Source of the DNA: Streptomyces pseudovenezuelae
Lineage (GTDB): Bacteria > Actinomycetota > Actinomycetes > Streptomycetales > Streptomycetaceae
NCBI RefSeq assembly: GCF_029892565.1
Contig: NZ_JARXVH010000003.1
Location: 682,001 to 746,000 of the forward strand
Direction: 5' to 3'
DNA: 64,000 nucleotides
Part shown: positions 28,876 to 36,771 of the stretch, in pieces
Layout: every line of letters starts with the position of its first letter
Position numbering within the stretch: the first letter of the stretch is position 1
Notes under the pieces: model-generated
The model's input: only the letters and a program-made list of their open reading frames with translations
Database searches by the model: none
What the model was told of the DNA's origin: nothing
Program-made: the position numbers and the translations under genes

Positions 28876-29373
28876 TCAAGTGCTTGCGGGTGTACGGGTG
28901 GTCGGTTCGAGTGCGTGCGGTGGTGGCAGCCGGGGCGGCAGGACGCGGCAGTCGTCGAAGCTGGCGCGCAGCCGGGCCATGAGCCGGCTGAGCTGGGCGA
29001 CCTCTTCGTCGCTCCAGTCGCCGAGCCGGTCGGCCAGCAGCTGTGCGGTGCGCTCGAACAGCGCCTCCAGCTGGACCTGCCCCGCCGCGGTGAGGTGCAG
29101 GATCCTGGACCTCTTGTCCGCCGGGTCGGGGGACCGGTCGATCCAGCCCCGCTCCGCGAGGTGCGCGGCATGCCGGCTGGTGACGGACATGTCCACCGCC
29201 AGCAGCTCCGAGAGCCTGCTCATGCGCATGTCGCCGTGGCGTCCGAGCAGCGTGAGCGCGGCGACGCTGCCGCCCGGGCACTCGGCGGGCAGCACTCGCC
29301 CCAGCTCCCGTTTCACGGCCCCGAAGGCGCTGAACTGGCGGATCAGCTCCTCGTACTGCGCCCGTTCGGCCAT
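28876..29373 (-). CDS. MarR-family transcriptional regulator
   Basis: 165 residues; ATG 29373 behind GGGAGGTGTG, preferred to the longer frame starting at 29454. Winged-helix core: VAALTLLGRHGDMRMSRLSELLAVDMSVTSRHAAHLAERGWIDRSPDPADKRSRILHLT, with the typical D-x-R-S/R wing. First gene of an operon with the MFS transporter. Two inverted repeats in its own leader and promoter suggest autorepression that is relieved by a toxic ligand exported by the MFS protein. Confidence 0.92.
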   Translation of the reverse strand: MAERAQYEELIRQFSAFGAVKRELGRVLPAECPGGSVAALTLLGRHGDMRMSRLSELLAVDMSVTSRHAAHLAERGWIDRSPDPADKRSRILHLTAAGQVQLEALFERTAQLLADRLGDWSDEEVAQLSRLMARLRASFDDCRVLPPRLPPPHALEPTTRTPAST

Positions 29374-29389
29374 CACACCTCCCACACTT

Positions 29390-29433
29390 GTTGCTTCGGG
29401 CAACCATAGGAGTTGTTGGTTGCTACAGGCAAA
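29390..29433 (-). promoter_or_regulatory. marR promoter with two MarR-type operators
   Basis: GTTGC-TTCGG-GCAAC (29390-29404) is a perfect 5-bp-arm inverted repeat; GTTGC-TACAG-GCAAA (29419-29433) is a near copy 29 bp away. On the minus strand a possible -10 TATGGT (29403-29408) lies between them, with TTGCCT 18 bases upstream inside the second repeat, so binding would block the promoter of the marR-MFS operon. Confidence 0.7.
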
Positions 29434-29530
29434 CAAAAAGTCTGTGAGTGGCACAAAAACTTGGCAAAGGCAAGTATTGCGAACGTAAATGCGCAGGTGG
29501 GGTCGGCTGTCGCCCCATACCTCCCCGCAC

Positions 29531-29559
29531 TTGGGTCTCCCCCGCGCATTCGCTAGGGT
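29531..29559 (+). promoter_or_regulatory. promoter of leaderless small membrane protein gene
   Basis: TTGGGT at 29531-29536, a 17-base spacer and TAGGGT at 29554-29559; the ATG at 29568 begins 9 bases after the -10, and no Shine-Dalgarno sequence is present. Confidence 0.55.
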
Positions 29560-29567
29560 CTCGGGCT

Positions 29568-29765
29568 ATGGCTAACCCCCAGAACCCCCAGGGCAACCAC
29601 GACCCCGCCGGCAGCACCCAGATGTTCCGCGCGTTCGTCGACGAGGGCCCGCAGGGCCGGCAGCCGGAACCGGTCGCACCGGCCGGCCCGCGCATCGGCC
29701 TGATCGTGGGCATCGTCGTCGCCGTGGCGATCGTGGCCGCGGTGGCCTGGCTCGCCCTCATGTAA
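29568..29765 (+). CDS. small single-pass membrane protein
   Basis: 65 residues. A hydrophilic N terminus (NPQNPQGNHDPAGSTQMFRAFVDEG) precedes one C-terminal transmembrane helix (about 43-64, IGLIVGIVVAVAIVAAVAWLAL) that ends the protein, giving a tail-anchored topology. ATG 29568 is placed by the promoter described at 29531. No family assignment or function. Confidence 0.75.
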   Translation: MANPQNPQGNHDPAGSTQMFRAFVDEGPQGRQPEPVAPAGPRIGLIVGIVVAVAIVAAVAWLALM

Positions 29766-29791
29766 CCCGCTCAAGTCGGGCCCGCGGCCCG

Positions 29792-30502
29792 CTACTTCCA
29801 CTGGACGGTGACGTCCCGCGTCTCGATGTGCATGCCCAGCGGCACGCGCCACGCGTCGACGCACACCGTCCAGGTCTTCTCCTTGCGCGCGCCCGCCGCG
29901 ATCGGCACCGGCAGCTCCACGGTCGACTCAAGCGTTGCCCAGTCGATGCCGAGCGCGCCGATGACATGCGTCCCGAAGGTCACCGAGCCCGAACGCACCG
30001 CGCTGCCCCCGGAGTTGGCAAAGGCGACGGTCACGTCCTCGCACCACCGCTCGTCCGTGGCCTTGCGGGTCGGCTCGCTCCAGCTCAACGCGGCGGGACC
30101 GTCAGGCGATCCGCTGGGTGTGGGCTCGGGCGGGGGCTCGGCCGTGGGGGTACGCGTCGGGGCGGGCGAATTCCCGGTCGTACGACCGGACTTGGCGCCG
30201 TCGCCCGGGGCGCCGCCGTCCGCGTCGGGTGCCGAAGCCGCCGGGATACCCGGAGAAGCCCCGCTCCCGGCAGGGGTGTTGCTCTCTTCCCGCGGCCCGT
30301 CCAGCGGCACCAGCGTCACCCCGCCGGTGGGCGTCGTCGCCGTACCGGACGCCTGCGGCGCACCGCCCGCCGAGCCGGTGGCGACGTAACCCTCGCCCCC
30401 ACCACCTCCGCACGCGGCCAGCGCGGCACCCAGACAGACGACGGCCGCCGACGTACCGAGTACGGCACCTCGACGGCCATGTGTCCGTGTCGTCCGAAGC
30501 AT
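29792..30502 (-). CDS. secreted lipoprotein, hypothetical
   Basis: 236 residues. Signal peptide with RRG and lipobox LAAC (Cys31), a GGGGG stretch, a Pro/Thr/Ser-rich spacer to about residue 130, then a beta-rich domain from LSWSEPTRKATDERWCEDV to the C-terminal TRDVTVQWK with two cysteines (ERWCEDV and TVCVDA) that could form a disulfide. The spacer suggests reach through the cell wall. Function unknown. It lies downstream of sigN in the same direction, 82 bases away. Confidence 0.8.
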   Translation of the reverse strand: MLRTTRTHGRRGAVLGTSAAVVCLGAALAACGGGGGEGYVATGSAGGAPQASGTATTPTGGVTLVPLDGPREESNTPAGSGASPGIPAASAPDADGGAPGDGAKSGRTTGNSPAPTRTPTAEPPPEPTPSGSPDGPAALSWSEPTRKATDERWCEDVTVAFANSGGSAVRSGSVTFGTHVIGALGIDWATLESTVELPVPIAAGARKEKTWTVCVDAWRVPLGMHIETRDVTVQWK

Positions 30503-30584
30503 CGCGCCATGGTGGCTGACACTCCGTCAAATAGGAACCCTCAGGGGCCCCTTGGGTACCCCTCAGAGCATCCTCGGAGCATCC

Positions 30585-31478
30585 TCAGTCTGAGATCAGC
30601 AGGCCTTCCCGCAGCTGCGCCAGGGTCCGGGTCAGCAGCCGGGAGACGTGCATCTGGGAGATGCCGACCTCCTCGCCGATCTGCGACTGGGTCATGTTGG
30701 CGAAGAAGCGGAGCATGATGATCTGCCGCTCGCGGGGCGGGAGTTTGGCCAGCAGCGGCTTCAGGGACTCGCGGTACTCCACGCCCTCGAGCGCGGTGTC
30801 CTCGTAGCCCAGCCGGTCGGCCAGGGAGCCCTCGCCGCCGTCGTCCTCCGGTGCCGGGGAGTCCAGCGAGGAGGCCGTGTACGCGTTGCCGACCGCGAGG
30901 CCGTCGACCACGTCCTCCTCGGACACGCCCAGGACCGCGGCGAGTTCGGGGACGGTCGGGGAGCGGTCCAGCTTCTGGGAGAGCTCGTCACTGGCCTTGG
31001 TGAGGGCCAGCCGCAGCTCCTGGAGCCGGCGCGGCACGCGCACCGACCACGAGGTGTCGCGGAAGAACCGCTTGATCTCGCCGACCACCGTCGGCATCGC
31101 GAACGTCGGGAACTCCACCCCCCGTTCGCAGTCGAAGCGGTCGATCGCCTTGATCAGGCCGATGGTGCCGACCTGGACGATGTCCTCCATCGGCTCGTTG
31201 CGGGAGCGGAAACGCGCGGCGGCGTAACGCACCAGCGGGAGGTTGAGCTCGATCAGGGTGTCCCGGACGTAGCCACGTTCGGGGCTGTTCTCGTCCAGTG
31301 CGGCGAGCCGCAGGAAAAGGGAGCGGGACAGGGTGCGGGTGTCGATGGCTCCCGAAGTAGTCGGGAGGGCCGGGGCCGGTACGGCCTCAAGGGCCGTGAC
31401 GTCGTTGAGAACGGCGTCGGGCGCGGACTCGCTCTTTGTGAGCGTGAGCACCTTGGAGCTGCCCTGGTCTGCGGACAT
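30585..31478 (-). CDS. sigN: sporulation/stress sigma factor of the SigB/SigF group (SigN-like)
   Basis: 297 residues; ATG 31478 after GAGGGGG (the frame is open to 31595). Sigma-70 region 2 with [38 protein letters not shown], region 3 with PRRLQELRLALTKASDELSQ, and region 4 with [38 protein letters not shown]-terminal MSADQGSSKVLTL and the position next to sigF match Streptomyces SigN, which acts in aerial development; the name rests on that similarity. A GTTT-N17-GGTATT promoter of SigB/F type precedes it, so the gene may be autoregulated. Confidence 0.88.
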   Translation of the reverse strand: MSADQGSSKVLTLTKSESAPDAVLNDVTALEAVPAPALPTTSGAIDTRTLSRSLFLRLAALDENSPERGYVRDTLIELNLPLVRYAAARFRSRNEPMEDIVQVGTIGLIKAIDRFDCERGVEFPTFAMPTVVGEIKRFFRDTSWSVRVPRRLQELRLALTKASDELSQKLDRSPTVPELAAVLGVSEEDVVDGLAVGNAYTASSLDSPAPEDDGGEGSLADRLGYEDTALEGVEYRESLKPLLAKLPPRERQIIMLRFFANMTQSQIGEEVGISQMHVSRLLTRTLAQLREGLLISD

Positions 31479-31782
31479 GCCACCCCCTCTGGGTCGCGGG
31501 ACGGTCGTGGCCGATGTTCCCCTGATGAGGAGTTCAGCCTTCACCTGAATACCGGAGCCGAAGCCACGGCAAACGCTCTTCCGGCAGAATGTCACATGTC
31601 GGCAACACGCTGTAGTGACATGTCGACACGAGAGAGGTGAATCGGCCCTGGAAAGAGGGGCTATGACGCTCTATAGGCGCAGAACCGTCGGGAAGCGCCC
31701 TGGTGAGCGATTCGCTCTTGACGGTGACATCTCGACCCCGCGTGCGAACTGCGGTGTTCCGGAGTGTGCGCCCGTGCGCCTC
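31479..31782. other. sigF-sigN intergenic region
   Basis: 304 bases with no gene. Besides the SigB/F-type promoter it contains two direct copies of ACATGTCG (31594-31601 and 31618-31625), 24 bp apart, each inside a partly palindromic context (GTCACATGTCGGC and GTGACATGTCGAC). They lie upstream of the sigN promoter and could bind a regulator. Confidence 0.45.
31548..31574 (-). promoter_or_regulatory. SigB/SigF-type promoter upstream of sigN
   Basis: On the minus strand GTTT (31571-31574), 17 bases, then GGTATT (31548-31553), close to the GTTT...GGGTAT consensus of the SigB/SigF/SigN group. It lies 70 bases before the sigN start. Confidence 0.6.
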
Positions 31783-32616
31783 TTATGCCTCGACCCGATT
31801 GGCGGATCGCAGCCGCTGGAAGCTACGCGCGAGTAGTCGCGATACGTGCATCTGTGACACACCGAGTTCCGCACTGATCTGCGACTGGGTGAGATTGCTG
31901 TAGTAGCGCAGCAGAAGGATTCGCTGTTCGCGTTCCGGGAGTTGGACGAGGAGATGGCGGACCAGATCGCGGTGCTCCACGCCGTCCAGCGCCGGGTCCT
32001 CGTAGCCCAGCCGGTCGAGCAGGCCCGGCAGTCCGTCGCCCTCCTGGGCGGCCTCAAGCGAGGTCGCGTGGTACGACCGGCCTGCCTCGATGCAGGACAG
32101 CACCTCGTCCTCGGAGATGCGCAGCCGCTCGGCGATCTCGCCGGTGGTCGGGGTACGCCCGAACGCGGTCGTCAGGTCCTCGGTCGCGCCGTTGACCTGC
32201 ACCCACAGCTCGTGCAGCCGGCGGGGGACGTGGACCGTGCGGACGTTGTCGCGGAAGTAGCGCTTGATCTCGCCGATGACCGTGGGCATCGCGAAGGTCG
32301 GGAACTGCACGCCCCGGTCCGGGTCGAAGCGGTCGATGGCGTTGATCAGACCGATGGTGCCGACCTGGATCACGTCCTCCATCGGCTCGTTGCGGGAGCG
32401 GAAGCGAGCGGCGGCGTAGCGCACGAGCGGGAGGTTGGCCTCGATCAGCGCCCCGCGCACCCGGTTGTGCTCCGGCGTACCGGGCCTGAGCTCCTTGATC
32501 TCGGCGAAGAGCACCTGGGTGAGGGCCCGGGTGTCCGCGCCGCGGCGCCGCTCGGGGGTGTGGACGGGCGCCTCTTCCTGGGGCGGCGCAGTACTGGCCG
32601 ACACGGTCAACGCCAC
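31783..32616 (-). CDS. sigF: late sporulation sigma factor SigF
   Basis: 277 residues; GTG 32616 behind GAAGAG. Region 2 is [38 protein letters not shown], with [23 protein letters not shown] in region 3 and [49 protein letters not shown] in region 4, very close to Streptomyces SigF, which is needed for spore maturation and pigmentation. No anti-sigma or antagonist gene is adjacent, as is usual for this locus. Only the N-terminal 30 residues are variable. Confidence 0.92.
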   Translation of the reverse strand: MALTVSASTAPPQEEAPVHTPERRRGADTRALTQVLFAEIKELRPGTPEHNRVRGALIEANLPLVRYAAARFRSRNEPMEDVIQVGTIGLINAIDRFDPDRGVQFPTFAMPTVIGEIKRYFRDNVRTVHVPRRLHELWVQVNGATEDLTTAFGRTPTTGEIAERLRISEDEVLSCIEAGRSYHATSLEAAQEGDGLPGLLDRLGYEDPALDGVEHRDLVRHLLVQLPEREQRILLLRYYSNLTQSQISAELGVSQMHVSRLLARSFQRLRSANRVEA

Positions 32617-32739
32617 CTCTTCATCGTTCCTACATCGGTCAACTCATCCTTCAAAAGCGGTCATAGCATCACAAGACATGTGCACTGTGTGCAAGCACCG
32701 CATAACACCGTGTTGAGGGCGACTTGGGGCGTAAGACGC

Positions 32740-32773
32740 AAAAAGGCCCCCTGCCGTTCCCGGCGGAGGGCCC
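32740..32773 (-). terminator. terminator after the Dabb gene
   Basis: On the minus strand GGGCCCTCCGCC-GGGAAC-GGCAGGGGGCC followed by TTTTT; an imperfect GC-rich stem just past the stop of the 32787-33080 gene and before sigF. Confidence 0.75.
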
Positions 32774-32786
32774 AGAAAGGTCCCGA

Positions 32787-33080
32787 TCAGTACGCGTAAT
32801 CGGCGATCACCCAGGTGGCGAACTCCTTCCAGAGAGCCACCCCCGCCTGGTGCTCCGGGTGCTCCACATAGCGGCGCAGGGCGTCCGGGTCGTCGAAGCC
32901 GGAGTTGATGGCGAAGTCGTACGCGATGGGCCGGTCGCTGAGGTTCCAGCCCAGTTCCCAGAAGCGGATCTCGGGGATCGTCCCGTCCAGCGACCGGAAG
33001 GCCTCGACGCCCTCCACGACCCGCGGGTCTTCGCGGTCGACGCCCTCGGCGAGCTTGAAGAGGACGAGGTGGCGGATCAT
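32787..33080 (-). CDS. Dabb-family (stress-responsive alpha-beta barrel) protein
   Basis: 97 residues covering one complete Dabb domain: MIRHLVLFKLAEGVD at the start, IPEIRFWELGWNLSD in the middle, and the dimer-forming end DPDALRRYVEHPEHQAGVALWKEFATWVIADY. ATG 33080 has an AAGGAG-like sequence upstream. The family forms dimeric ferredoxin-like barrels, some of which are enzymes of polyketide or stress pathways; no specific activity can be assigned. Confidence 0.88.
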   Translation of the reverse strand: MIRHLVLFKLAEGVDREDPRVVEGVEAFRSLDGTIPEIRFWELGWNLSDRPIAYDFAINSGFDDPDALRRYVEHPEHQAGVALWKEFATWVIADYAY

Positions 33081-33104
33081 GCGCGCTCCTTGGTAGGGCC
33101 TGTC

Positions 33105-33281
33105 TCAGTGCGCCCCGTCGGCGAGCCACGTGAAGAAGTCGCCGATGGACTTGGCGGCGTCCGATATGCCCTCGAAGCCTATCTGGACGTAGTCCGCGGC
33201 CTTGGCGGGGTCGGTGATGATCACGTACAGCGCGAAGACCACGAGCACGTAGACGGCGATCTTCTTCGAATTCACCGCCAC
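33105..33281 (-). CDS. 58-residue membrane protein
   Basis: A short gene beginning with GTG 33281 (GGGGAGG six bases upstream) and ending at TGA 33105. The N terminus AVNSKKIAVYVLVVFALYVIITDP is one transmembrane helix; the rest (KAADYVQIGFEGISDAAKSIGDFFTWLADGAH) is an amphipathic acidic tail. The strong ribosome-binding site, full third-position GC bias and protein-like composition support a real gene. Same direction as the Dabb gene 24 bases further on, so probably co-transcribed. Function unknown. Confidence 0.72.
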   Translation of the reverse strand: MAVNSKKIAVYVLVVFALYVIITDPAKAADYVQIGFEGISDAAKSIGDFFTWLADGAH

Positions 33282-33423
33282 CGCGGCCTCCCCTGTGCCT
33301 GAAGTGCCCCGGGGGGCCCCTGTTGCCGGCGGTGAGTGTAACCGTCAGAGCCTCTTGTATGACCAACGGCTCGCAGGTCGAAGGCTTTCGAGGGCGGCGA
33401 CCCGGCGGACGCCCCGGACGCAG

Positions 33424-33453
33424 GAAGGGCCCCGTCTCTCGACGGGGCCCTTC
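33424..33453 (-). terminator. terminator after tRNA-Ser(CGA)
   Basis: Perfect 13-bp stem GAAGGGCCCCGTC/GACGGGGCCCTTC with a 4-base loop, immediately downstream of the minus-strand tRNA. Confidence 0.88.
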
Positions 33454-33458
33454 TCAAG

Positions 33459-33543
33459 CGGTAGCGGAGGGATTTGAACCCTCGGTGACTTGCGCCACAC
33501 TCGCTTTCGAGGCGAGCTCCTTCGGCCGCTCGGACACGCTACC
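33459..33543 (-). tRNA. tRNA-Ser (CGA)
   Basis: 85 nt on the minus strand. Acceptor GGTAGCG/CGCTACC, anticodon stem CTCGC/GCGAG enclosing CTCGAAA with anticodon CGA, a long variable arm and a GGTTCAAATCC T-arm. CCA not encoded. Confidence 0.96.
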
Positions 33544-33607
33544 GAGACAGACCTTACCGCACGGTGGGCCGTGCTTTGAAATCGGTATTCGGCGGCCCCC
33601 GGGGAGG

Positions 33608-34033
33608 TCAGCGGTCCCGGAAGAAGTCGGTCAACAGCCGTGCGCACTCGTCCGCGAGCACGCCTTCGATCACCTCGGGCCGGTGGTTGAGCCGACGGTC
33701 GCGCACGACGTCCCAGAGCGAGCCGGCCGCGCCGGCCTTCTCGTCGCGGGCGCCGTAGACGACCCGGTCCACCCGGGACTGGACGAGCGCGCCCGCGCAC
33801 ATCGTGCACGGCTCCAGGGTGACGACCAGCGTGCAGCCGGCCAGCCGCCACTCGCCCAGCCGCGCCGCGGCCCGGCGGATCGCCAGGACCTCCGCGTGCG
33901 CGGTCGGATCGCCGGTGGCCTCCCGCTCGTTGTGTCCGCCCGCGAGCACCGTCGTACCGTCCGGGGCCAGTACGACCGCGCCCACGGGCACGTCCGTACC
34001 GGCCCTCCGGGCCTCTTCCAGGGCGAGCCGCAT
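33608..34033 (-). CDS. tadA: tRNA-specific adenosine deaminase (A34 to I34)
   Basis: 141 residues. Cytidine/deoxycytidylate-deaminase fold with zinc ligands His46 (THAEV, with catalytic Glu48) and Cys76 and Cys79 (LEPCTMCAGALVQSRV). It converts A34 to inosine in tRNA-Arg(ACG), which is encoded at 8587 in this window. The ATG at 34033 gives a slightly short N terminus; homologues often start 15-20 residues earlier (PDPVRDRWRAAMRLAL is in frame), but no ATG or GTG exists there. The upstream gene ends 60 bases before this ATG. Confidence 0.92.
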   Translation of the reverse strand: MRLALEEARRAGTDVPVGAVVLAPDGTTVLAGGHNEREATGDPTAHAEVLAIRRAAARLGEWRLAGCTLVVTLEPCTMCAGALVQSRVDRVVYGARDEKAGAAGSLWDVVRDRRLNHRPEVIEGVLADECARLLTDFFRDR

Positions 34034-34089
34034 CGCGGCCCGCCAGCGGTCCCGTACCGGGTCGGGAGCGCCTGCTGCGGTCGGCGAGG

Positions 34090-34623
34090 TCAGCGGACGG
34101 TCTCCAGGACCTCGGAGGCGCCCAGGGCCTCGGCGATCGAGTTCAGCGCGTCCTCGTCCAGGGCGCGCAGCTGCTTGGGGGTGACCCCGAGGTCGTCGAG
34201 GATCTCGGGGTCACCCACGGGACCTTGCGGCACCGCGTCGGCGGACGGGGTCTCCTCGTCGCCGTCGTCGTCCTCGTCCTCACCGTCCTCGGTGCCGTCG
34301 AGGTCGAGGGCGTCCAGGTCGGGGCCGTCGTCGCCGGGATCCCTCCCGAGCAGTTCGTCGGTGAGCAGCAGCTCCCCGTACGAACTGCGGCTGGCGGCGG
34401 CGGCGTCGGAGACGTAGACGCGCGGGTCTTCCTCACCGTCCACGCGGACGATGCCGAACCACGAGTCCTCCTGCTCGATGAAGACGAGAACCGTCTCGTC
34501 CTCCTCACCGGAGGATTCCCGCGCCAGATCGGCAAGATCCGACAGCGTCTCCACATCGTCGAGCTCTGTATCGCTCGCTTCCCACCCGTCTTCGGTGCGC
34601 GCGAGCAGTGCGGCGAAGTACAC
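34090..34623 (-). CDS. tRNA adenosine deaminase-associated protein
   Basis: 177 residues, starting at GTG 34623 because GGGAGAG lies 5-6 bases before it; an in-frame ATG at 34644 is the alternative. The N-terminal YFAALLARTEDGWEASDTELDDVE and VLVFIEQEDSWFGIVRVDG mark the actinobacterial family that is always encoded next to tadA. A highly acidic stretch (TEDGEDEDDDGDEE) follows, and the C-terminal DDLGVTPKQLRALDEDALNSIAEALG is helical. Biochemical role unproven; the constant linkage to tadA suggests a partner of the deaminase. Confidence 0.88.
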   Translation of the reverse strand: MYFAALLARTEDGWEASDTELDDVETLSDLADLARESSGEEDETVLVFIEQEDSWFGIVRVDGEEDPRVYVSDAAAASRSSYGELLLTDELLGRDPGDDGPDLDALDLDGTEDGEDEDDDGDEETPSADAVPQGPVGDPEILDDLGVTPKQLRALDEDALNSIAEALGASEVLETVR

Positions 34624-34925
34624 CGTGACTCTCCCACTGGTCATAGGCGTGCCGGTTGGGGGTCCCCCCGGCGGAGGTCTTCGGGTGGGGAGAGCTGTGC
34701 TCCGAGCCCCGCCCACTCGGAATCGTGGCAGAAACAAGGCGTTCAGGGGACGTCTTCGGCTCCCTGTGTCCGGCAGTTTTGATCGCACGCACGCGTACGT
34801 GCCGGTAAGCACTCACCAGGACACTCGTTGCCGCCAACAGCGGATCGTACGCGGCTTTTCCAGGTGTCCACGCACCGTCACCTGGTCAACACCCGTACTG
34901 CGCTTGATCTTCCGCCTCGGGCCAC
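34624..34925. other. intergenic region
   Basis: About 300 bases between two minus-strand genes. No gene with coding character was seen; it should hold the promoter of the tadA-associated gene. Confidence 0.4.
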
Positions 34926-35144
34926 CTACCAGCGGAACGTGCGCATCCGCATCGCGTGTCGCAGCCGGGCCGTCTTCGCGCGCCGGGGCTGAACACGGTC
35001 GCGCAGTTCGCGGGCCTCGGTCAGTTCGCGCAGAAACCGGGCGCGGCGCCGTCGGCGCTCCACGTCGCTCTCCTGCGACCCCTGAGGGTGCGACCCCGGA
35101 GGGGACGGATTCTGATCGGTTTCCCGATTCGGCAGGTCAGTCAT
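34926..35144 (-). CDS. small Arg-rich hypothetical protein
   Basis: 72 residues from ATG 35144. Polar N terminus rich in Asn, Pro and Ser, then a strongly basic helix-forming part ([30 protein letters not shown]) ending MRMRTFRW. The charge pattern suggests binding to nucleic acid or to an acidic partner. It is divergent from upp, 96 bases apart. No family recognised. Confidence 0.65.
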   Translation of the reverse strand: MTDLPNRETDQNPSPPGSHPQGSQESDVERRRRRARFLRELTEARELRDRVQPRRAKTARLRHAMRMRTFRW

Positions 35145-35240
35145 CGGCTCACCACCCCAGTCCGTCCCTCCCACTTTCCCCCGGACGGGCGGTTTGATGC
35201 CAGCGCGAGCAGGTACGGAGCGGCGGCTACTGTTGTGGAC

Positions 35241-35876
35241 ATGCGTCTCCACGTCGTCGACCACCCCCTGGTCGCCCACAAGCTCACCACGCTGCGCGAC
35301 CAGCGCACCGACTCCGCGACCTTCCGCCGCCTCGCCGACGAGCTGGTCACCCTGCTCGCCTACGAGGCCACCCGCGACGTGCGCACCGAACAGGTCGACA
35401 TCACGACGCCGGTCGCCTCCACCACGGGCGTCAAGCTCTCCTACCCCCGCCCCCTGGTGGTGCCGATCCTCCGCGCCGGCCTGGGCATGCTCGACGGCAT
35501 GATGCGCCTGCTCCCCACCGCCGAGGTGGGCTTCATGGGCATGGTCCGCGACGAGGAGACCCTCCAGGCCTCCACGTACGCCACCCGCATGCCGGAGGAC
35601 CTCTCGGGCCGCCAGGTGTACGTCCTCGACCCGATGCTCGCCACTGGCGGCACCCTGGTGGCCGCGATCCGCGAGTTGATCAAGCGCGGCGCGGACGACG
35701 TGACCGCGGTGGTGCTGCTGGCCGCTCCGGAGGGCGTGGAGATCATGGAACGCGACCTGGCGGGCACCCCGGTAACGGTCGTGACGGCAGCCATCGACGA
35801 CCACCTCAACGAGCACGGCTACATCGTGCCGGGCTTGGGAGACGCGGGCGACCGCCTGTACGGCGCGGCTGAATAG
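35241..35876 (+). CDS. upp: uracil phosphoribosyltransferase
   Basis: 211 residues. Makes UMP from uracil and PRPP in pyrimidine salvage. The N-terminal [38 protein letters not shown], the PRPP-binding [18 protein letters not shown] and the uracil-binding [16 protein letters not shown] are all intact and the length is normal. ATG 35241 has TACTGT ending 7 bases before it and no Shine-Dalgarno sequence, so the transcript is probably leaderless. Confidence 0.97.
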   Translation: MRLHVVDHPLVAHKLTTLRDQRTDSATFRRLADELVTLLAYEATRDVRTEQVDITTPVASTTGVKLSYPRPLVVPILRAGLGMLDGMMRLLPTAEVGFMGMVRDEETLQASTYATRMPEDLSGRQVYVLDPMLATGGTLVAAIRELIKRGADDVTAVVLLAAPEGVEIMERDLAGTPVTVVTAAIDDHLNEHGYIVPGLGDAGDRLYGAAE

Positions 35877-35892
35877 AGGGTCCTGCAACGCC

Positions 35893-35979
35893 GCCAGGGG
35901 CGCGGGGCCGTATCGATGTGCCGCTCCGCCGCGGGGCGCGACCAGCCACGACGGGCCCGCAGCCGCCCCACAACAGGCA
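35893..35979 (+). repeat. dispersed intergenic repeat, copy C
   Basis: Diverged copy of the element at 24801-24905 in the same orientation: GGGGCGCGGGGCCGTATCGATGTGC, CGCGACCAGCCACGACGGGCCCGCAGCCGCC and CACAACAGGCAC. It fills the space after upp. Confidence 0.75.
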
Positions 35980-36002
35980 CCCCTACGGCGAACAGGCGAT
36001 CC

Positions 36003-36659
36003 TCAGCAGCTCTTCTTCTTGGAGGCGGCCGTCGACGAGGGCTTGGCCAACGCGGCCAACGCCTTGTCGGCGTCCGCCTTCGCCGTGAGGGCCTTGAAGC
36101 CGTTACCGACGATCAGATCGAGGTCGGTGCCCTTGCGGGACGCGACCGCCCGCCGCTCCGCCGTGGAAAGCTGCGTACCGAGCACAGGCAACGACGTCTT
36201 CAACGCGGCCGAGGGCCCCAGCAGTATCCCGGTCCCCTTGACCTTCTTGTCGAACTCCTTGCTGGCGTTGCCCACGTCCCCGATCTTGAACCCGCGCTTC
36301 TTCAACGCATCCGCGGTGTCCTTCGCCAGCCCACCACGAGCCGTGGCGTTGTAGACGTTGACGGTGATCTGCCCGGGCTTCGGCACCGAGACCGACGTGG
36401 TCGCCCCGCTCACCCCCGGAGACGGACTCGCCTTGCCCCCGCACTCGGCCCGAGACCCGGCCGCCGAGGCCTTGTCCCCGCCCCCGGTGAAGACATCGAT
36501 GAGCTGCAACGTGCCCCAGCCCAGCAGACCGAGCGCGGCGGCGGACGCCACGACAGTGACCGCGAGCCTGCCGCGCCGCCGGCGCTGTCGCATGCGCGGG
36601 TATTTGTCCCCCGTGATCCGGTACTTGCCGCCCATGCCTGGGGGAGTCAGCATGCTCAT
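36003..36659 (-). CDS. LytR C-terminal-domain membrane protein
   Basis: 218 residues from ATG 36659 (the second possible ATG is 36653). N terminus MSMLTPPGMGGKYRITGDKYPRMR, then RQRRRRGR and one transmembrane helix (about 36-58), a Ser/Pro spacer with a cysteine, and a LytR_C domain (ITVNVYNATARGGLAKDTADALKKRGFKIGDVGNA to LDLIVGNGFKAL). LytR_C domains accompany cell-wall teichoic-acid/LCP enzymes but this protein has no LCP catalytic domain. It ends KKKSC with an unpaired cysteine. Confidence 0.87.
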   Translation of the reverse strand: MSMLTPPGMGGKYRITGDKYPRMRQRRRRGRLAVTVVASAAALGLLGWGTLQLIDVFTGGGDKASAAGSRAECGGKASPSPGVSGATTSVSVPKPGQITVNVYNATARGGLAKDTADALKKRGFKIGDVGNASKEFDKKVKGTGILLGPSAALKTSLPVLGTQLSTAERRAVASRKGTDLDLIVGNGFKALTAKADADKALAALAKPSSTAASKKKSC

Positions 36660-36771
36660 GAGCGCAGCGTAGTGCGCCTGAGCGGCGATGCCTACTAGAT
36701 GATCATCAGACGCCACGCAGGTGAACCCGAAAGGGCCAAGCCTTTACCGACAGGCTTCTGAAAAGCGCGAG

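Noticed and set aside
25029-28982. A 1317-codon open frame on the plus strand opposite the PPOX, YceI and MFS genes
   Set aside because: It spans three real genes and their gaps on the other strand, and the translation is low-complexity Arg/Gly/Asp/His without motifs.
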